10,458 nt of DNA from CADAWZ01 sp045114665 (GTDB lineage: Bacteria > Vulcanimicrobiota > CADAWZ01): assembly GCA_045114665.1 (NCBI GenBank), contig JBGUKW010000287.1, positions 1 to 10,458 on the forward strand, in the 5' to 3' direction. Positions within the stretch are counted from its first letter, which is position 1; the number at the start of each line of letters is the position of its first letter. The notes below the pieces were generated by a model. It was not told the origin of the DNA, ran no database searches, and worked only from the letters and a program-made list of their open reading frames with translations. Below, in pieces: positions 7,856 through 10,458 of the stretch. Both the position numbers and the translations under genes were made by a program.

Positions 7856-8908
7856 ATGGATTTTATTTCTTTAATCGACGGGGTTTTAATTTCGGATGCG
7901 AATATAGCTTTGCAGAATAATGGTGAAGAGGAAGTAATTGATTTAGATATTTTATTGTCTGCTTTGATAAAGAAAGATGAAAAGTTATCTACTGTTTTAA
8001 AAATTATTAAAAGTGTAAAATTTAAAAAAGATGATTCTATTTTTATAGATATACAAGATGATGGGGAAGAAGAAAGAGCTGATTTGAATTTTTCAATATC
8101 TGCTTTGATAAAGAAAGATGAAAAATTAGCCGAGATTTTAGATTATATCAAAAATGTAAAAATTAAAAATGCTGATTTTATTTTTGCAAATGATAAGGAA
8201 GAACTTGTAATTGATTCTGGAATAGAGCAAGTTGAACTTAAAAATATAGATAATTTCGATATATCTGTGGAAAATATATCTTTGAGATGTTTTTTTGATA
8301 AGACAGAAAATAAAAATCTTACTATTTCTTCTATATATTTAAAAGAATTGACATTATGTATTTATCAGGAATTAATAGATCATGTTCTTCAATCTTTAAA
8401 ATATGATTTAGAGAAAAATGGAGTTTTTAATATAAAAGTTATTTTGTCTTCAGGTAAAATTATACTTAAAGGAGATTTCAAGAAGAGTATTTTTACTATT
8501 CCATTTAGAGTTGAATTTTCTGTTGATTCAAAGAAAAGTGTTGTAAAAATAGAAATCGATAAAATACATTTACTAAAATCTTGGAATGTTCCTGAATTTA
8601 TAATTCAAAATATAGTCATGGAAGCTATAAAGAATAATTTGAAATATGATTTTGTAAAAACATATAAAAATTATTGTTTAGTAAATTTGAGAAGAGTTAT
8701 TCCAGAAATTATGAATTATAATACTATTGATGTTTCGGTATCTGATGATAGCATTGTTTTGAACATATCTGAAAAGAATAATCCAATAGAAGAAAATAAT
8801 TTGAAGAATGATTCTAAAGAAACAAAAGAAATAAAAGAAGAACAAGAACCAAAAGAAGAAAAAATAATAGAAAACAGAGATACAGATGAATTTGAAAATG
8901 AGCAATAA
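7856..8908 (+). CDS. Unrecognised 350-aa protein with internal 47-residue duplication and charged tail
   Basis: I do not recognise this gene. No signal peptide or membrane helix is seen, so it is probably cytoplasmic or peripheral. Residues 22-62 and 69-109 are a tandem duplication sharing SALIKKDEKL (35-44 and 82-91). Residues about 160-305 alternate beta-like strands with amphipathic helices (IPFRVEFSVDSKK, 215-227; WNVPEFIIQNIVMEAIKN, 243-260; SVSDDSIVLNIS, 294-305). This layout loosely recalls the LmeA/DUF2993 lipid-binding fold, but that is a by-eye impression only. Residues 306-350 are a low-complexity Lys/Glu/Asn tail, probably disordered. The ATG has AAAGGA 10 nt upstream, and the 3' end overlaps the Hpt-like gene by 23 nt, so the two are probably co-translated. 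Composition is rich in Lys, Ile, Asn, Glu and Asp. Confidence 0.85.
   Translation: MDFISLIDGVLISDANIALQNNGEEEVIDLDILLSALIKKDEKLSTVLKIIKSVKFKKDDSIFIDIQDDGEEERADLNFSISALIKKDEKLAEILDYIKNVKIKNADFIFANDKEELVIDSGIEQVELKNIDNFDISVENISLRCFFDKTENKNLTISSIYLKELTLCIYQELIDHVLQSLKYDLEKNGVFNIKVILSSGKIILKGDFKKSIFTIPFRVEFSVDSKKSVVKIEIDKIHLLKSWNVPEFIIQNIVMEAIKNNLKYDFVKTYKNYCLVNLRRVIPEIMNYNTIDVSVSDDSIVLNISEKNNPIEENNLKNDSKETKEIKEEQEPKEEKIIENRDTDEFENEQ
7919..8182 (+). repeat. In-frame 141-bp tandem duplication inside the 350-aa gene
   Basis: Two copies (7919-8041 and 8060-8182) are offset by exactly 141 bp, or 47 codons. A run of 26 bases is identical in both (7958-7983 and 8099-8124), while the flanks have diverged. 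The identity, which includes third codon positions, suggests a fairly recent duplication or gene conversion rather than an ancient repeat fold. Confidence 0.85.
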
Positions 8909-9440
8909 TAGAGAAAGTGTACCACTTTATTCTTCAGAGATTATAAAAATTTGTGTTAGAGAACTTGCTTCCAAAATTTCAGAAGATTTTAAAAATTCTG
9001 AAATTGTTTTAATAGGACTTTTGAATTCTTCTGTTTTTTTTGTTTCTGATTTAGTAAGAGAAATAGAATCTCCTGTTTTTGCAGATTTTATTTCTATTTC
9101 ATCTTATGGGACACCTAATAATATGAGTTCTTCCATAAAGATTTTGAGAGATATTTCTGAAACTATAGAAAATAAAAATGTACTTTTGGTTGATACTATA
9201 GTAGAAACAGGATTAACACTTGATTTTGCAATAAAGCATTTAAAAGCATTGAAGCCTGCAGTATTGAAAACATGTGTATTGATAGATTCAAGAGCTTCAA
9301 GACTTGTCGATATACCTATTGATTATTTTGGTTTGATTTCTTTGGAAACAGGTCTTGCAGGATATGGTCTTGATATTGATAGTAATTTTAGAAATATCCC
9401 TTATGTATTTCAATCAGATTTTTCAAATAATATTTTTTAA
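8886..9440 (+). CDS. Hypoxanthine phosphoribosyltransferase-like protein with altered active-site motifs
   Basis: The 184-aa protein follows the bacterial Hpt fold along its length, an enzyme that makes IMP or GMP from a purine base and PRPP. It has a hydrophobic strand VLIGLLNSSVFF (41-52), flexible loop SSYGTPNNMSS (72-82), PRPP-loop region VLLVDTIVETGLTL (99-112), the purine-side region VLIDSRASR (131-139) and the end GLDIDSNFRNIPYV (161-174). Against the usual motifs several key residues differ: LKGS is LNSS, EDIIDTG is DTIVETG, so the second acidic residue is Thr and the base Asp is Glu, and the DKPxRR lysine is Ser. Activity is therefore uncertain; it may be a divergent or repurposed member. 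The start is ATG 8886 or 8898, neither with a strong Shine-Dalgarno, and it overlaps the upstream gene. No clear terminator follows within 9441-9560. Confidence 0.85.
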   Translation: MNLKMSNNRESVPLYSSEIIKICVRELASKISEDFKNSEIVLIGLLNSSVFFVSDLVREIESPVFADFISISSYGTPNNMSSSIKILRDISETIENKNVLLVDTIVETGLTLDFAIKHLKALKPAVLKTCVLIDSRASRLVDIPIDYFGLISLETGLAGYGLDIDSNFRNIPYVFQSDFSNNIF

Positions 9441-9560
9441 GAAAAAGGAAAATTATTTGTCAAGGAAGTATTTTATAAGGAAACGTTTTTTAAAAGAAAA
9501 TAGATATTTGATGTTTCTTATCAGCAAATTTTGAGCTGTGAATTAAAATTTCAGGATAGA

Positions 9561-9569
9561 TGATATAAT
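9561..9569 (+). promoter_or_regulatory. Possible extended -10 promoter ahead of the 98-aa gene
   Basis: TGATATAAT matches the extended -10 form, without a recognisable -35 at 16-18 bp. The predicted start near 9576 would cut into the GGGAGGA ribosome site (9572-9578), leaving a leader of only about 10 nt. It may be real with a nearly leaderless message, or a chance match in AT-rich DNA. The rest of the 145-bp gap 9441-9585 shows nothing convincing. Confidence 0.35.
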
Positions 9570-9585
9570 ATGGGAGGAATTGACT

Positions 9586-9882
9586 ATGCCTGCTTCTAAT
9601 TATAGACCTTGCGTTTATAGACAGTCTTTGCTTGGAATTTTCCAATGTGAAAAGCACTATTTCCAGCATGCTCATCCAAGTATGTATGATGATTTATACG
9701 AATTTTGTTTGGATAAAGTTCCAGATAGATTCTGTCCTCATATTGATTTTGGTTTTAACCTCGAAGATGGAGCAAAAATATTCATAAACTGCACTCATAC
9801 ATATAAGGCAAGACCTCTTGCAAGTTTTAATGAATGTGAAGACTGTGATTTTCCAGATAAAGAAGGTTCTTCACTCGGTTAA
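9586..9882 (+). CDS. Unrecognised 98-aa cysteine-rich protein upstream of the SCIFF precursor
   Basis: I do not recognise this protein. It has seven cysteines (9, 21, 41, 50, 69, 84, 87), the last two as CEDC (84-87), histidines grouped near 24-30 and at 52 and 71, and many aromatic residues (YRPCVYRQ, 6-13; KHYFQHAHP, 23-31). No signal peptide or membrane segment is seen. The cysteine and histidine content would suit metal binding, an iron-sulfur site or redox chemistry, but no known motif fits. ATG 9586 is chosen because GGGAGGA lies 7 nt before it; the in-frame TTG at 9580 is too close. The SCIFF gene starts 25 nt after its stop and a terminator closes the pair, so they are probably co-transcribed and could share a function. 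Confidence 0.85.
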   Translation: MPASNYRPCVYRQSLLGIFQCEKHYFQHAHPSMYDDLYEFCLDKVPDRFCPHIDFGFNLEDGAKIFINCTHTYKARPLASFNECEDCDFPDKEGSSLG

Positions 9883-9907
9883 TTTTTGATATATTTAGGA
9901 GAATACA

Positions 9908-10075
9908 ATGCAAAATACAAAAAAAGAAGAAAAATTTGAATTTGCTTCTCAAATTTCCGCACCATGGAAAAAAGAAGAGTTTTCAAAAGAATGTGCAAAT
10001 TGTGCAACATCTTGCCAGTCTGCCTGCAAAACTTCTTGCACAGTAGGCAATGTCCCATGTGAAAAGAGAAGATAA
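9908..10075 (+). CDS. scfA: Six-cysteine ranthipeptide precursor (SCIFF)
   Basis: This is a ribosomally made precursor peptide of the SCIFF family (six cysteines in forty-five residues), whose cysteines are crosslinked to nearby residues as thioethers by a dedicated radical SAM maturase (ScfB/CteB type). My translation gives 55 aa: a charged leader (residues 1-28, rich in Lys and Glu) and a core with cysteines at 29, 32, 36, 40, 44 and 51. The core contains SCQSACKTSCTVGN (35-48), almost identical to the clostridial consensus, with the canonical cysteine spacing. The leader is about 10 residues longer than usual. AGGAG lies 6 nt before the ATG. No maturase gene is visible: a terminator follows 17 nt after the stop. 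The mature product's role is unknown for the family at large. Confidence 0.95.
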   Translation: MQNTKKEEKFEFASQISAPWKKEEFSKECANCATSCQSACKTSCTVGNVPCEKRR

Positions 10076-10092
10076 TATTTTAGAATTTTAAG

Positions 10093-10129
10093 TTAGGTGT
10101 GAAATCAATTTTCACACCTAATTTTTTTT
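10093..10129 (+). terminator. Intrinsic terminator after scfA
   Basis: A perfect 12-bp stem (10093-10104 with 10110-10121), starting TTAGGTGTG, encloses a 5-nt loop and is followed by eight T (10122-10129). This is the strongest terminator in the window. It closes the 98-aa/scfA transcript. Confidence 0.93.
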
Positions 10130-10133
10130 ATTC

Positions 10134-10209
10134 TTAGGAGCTGTTGGTAAACTCCTAAATAGCCTCTAAAACTAGCCAAGCTATGTCATTGCGAGGGTGA
10201 AGTGAACCC
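10134..10209. repeat. Inverted-repeat element resembling a dispersed palindromic repeat
   Basis: Two hairpins sit side by side: TTAGGAG (10134-10140) with CTCCTAA (10152-10158), and GGGT (10195-10198) with ACCC (10206-10209). The second is preceded by TGTCATTGCGAG (10184-10195), wording shared with short intergenic repeats seen in many unrelated bacterial genomes. No ORF lies in it. A non-coding dispersed repeat is inferred; copy number cannot be seen here. Confidence 0.45.
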
Positions 10210-10251
10210 CTAATTTAACAATATTATTGCGAATTTTATCACATTATAATA

Positions 10252-10279
10252 TTGACATTTTTTGAAATAGTGATATAAT
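10252..10279 (+). promoter_or_regulatory. Near-consensus promoter for a transcript reaching the right edge
   Basis: TTGACA (10252-10257), a 16-bp spacer and TATAAT (10274-10279) give consensus in both hexamers, the best plus-strand promoter in the window. The expected start is near 10286. It drives the structured region that follows and any gene just beyond the edge. Confidence 0.8.
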
Positions 10280-10335
10280 TCTCGTTCTAGAAAATTCACT
10301 TAAAATTTTATTATATTTTATTGACGAGGTTTAAA

Positions 10336-10422
10336 ATGAATAAATTTTATAAAAATGGAGCGATGTATTTAATTTTACCGAAATGCACCGTAATGCCCCT
10401 AAATTTATTTATGGGGATATAA
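10336..10422 (+). CDS. Possible 28-codon leader peptide or small ORF
   Basis: ATG 10336 follows GAGG with 6-nt spacing and opens a 28-codon frame ending in TAA at 10420. The peptide starts MNKFYKNGAMYL and ends NLFMGI. It has no recognised family, and no run of one amino acid that would mark classical attenuation. It starts about 50 nt from the expected transcript start, and its second half overlaps the hairpin at 10381-10431, so translating ribosomes would open that structure. It could be a regulatory leader peptide, a small protein, or a chance frame in a structured RNA. Confidence 0.35.
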   Translation: MNKFYKNGAMYLILPKCTVMPLNLFMGI

Positions 10423-10458
10423 GGTGCATTTAAAATAAAGGTTCAATGCCTTTATTTT
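10381..10458 (+). ncRNA. Structured RNA region: nested stem plus hairpin at window edge
   Basis: AAATGCACC (10381-10389) pairs perfectly with GGTGCATTT (10423-10431), enclosing a second stem of cccctaaa (10396-10403) with 10408-10416, which has one bulge. Immediately after, AAAATAAAGG (10432-10441) pairs perfectly with CCTTTATTTT (10449-10458) over a 7-nt loop. A T run would make the last hairpin a terminator, but the window ends there. No known riboswitch class (T-box, TPP, SAM, c-di-GMP, preQ1, ZTP, fluoride) was recognised by eye. It could be a small RNA or a 5' leader. Confidence 0.5.

Noticed and set aside
8678..8925. Minus-strand open frames rich in Phe, Ile and Ser
   Set aside because: They are the complement of the Lys/Glu-rich tail of the 350-aa gene; low complexity, no ribosome site, no family.
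9490..9675. Minus-strand 61-codon frame
   Set aside because: It overlaps the 98-aa gene, which has a much better ribosome site and context.
10245..10250. Second TATAAT just before the kept promoter
   Set aside because: No -35-like hexamer at suitable spacing and no extended -10.
10336..10422. Type I toxin peptide
   Set aside because: The peptide has no continuous hydrophobic helix with charged end, and no antisense RNA promoter was found.
1..10458. CRISPR array, tRNA, rRNA, insertion sequence or phage genes
   Set aside because: No regularly spaced repeats, cloverleaf, transposase or phage protein was seen in reading both strands.

Overview
This is an AT-rich window from what looks like a Gram-positive, Clostridia-type anaerobe. 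Two things point there: a division and cell wall (dcw) gene cluster in the usual Firmicutes order, and a peptide carrying the SCIFF six-cysteine core, a family found almost throughout Clostridia. The DNPR motif in MurE indicates a meso-diaminopimelate peptidoglycan. The species cannot be named from the sequence alone.

Left part, minus strand (7711 down to 1): a tightly packed operon reads rsmH, ftsL, a class B penicillin-binding protein (ftsI/spoVD type), murE, murF, mraY and the first part of murD, which runs off the left edge. Together they make UDP-MurNAc-pentapeptide (MurD, MurE, MurF), move it to the lipid carrier (MraY) and crosslink it at the septum (PBP with FtsL). RsmH methylates 16S rRNA. 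A good sigma-A type promoter (TTGACA, 17 bp, TAAAAT) lies about 90 bp ahead of rsmH. No mraZ is present where it would be expected. A near-perfect 32-nt palindrome sits in the only large gap of the operon, between ftsL and the PBP gene.

Centre (7592-7855) is a very AT-rich divergent promoter region. To its right, on the plus strand, lie an unrecognised 350-aa protein with an internal 47-residue duplication and a charged tail, then an overlapping gene for a hypoxanthine phosphoribosyltransferase-like protein whose key active-site motifs are altered.

Right part, plus strand: an unrecognised 98-aa protein with seven cysteines is followed after 25 nt by the 55-aa SCIFF ranthipeptide precursor, then at once by a strong intrinsic terminator. 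The SCIFF maturase, a radical SAM protein, is not in the window. The last 330 bases hold a small inverted-repeat element, a near-consensus promoter, a possible 28-codon ORF and two stacked hairpins reaching the window edge. This looks like a short structured transcript or the leader of a gene beyond the edge. It and the SCIFF/98-aa pair are the least explained parts of the window.
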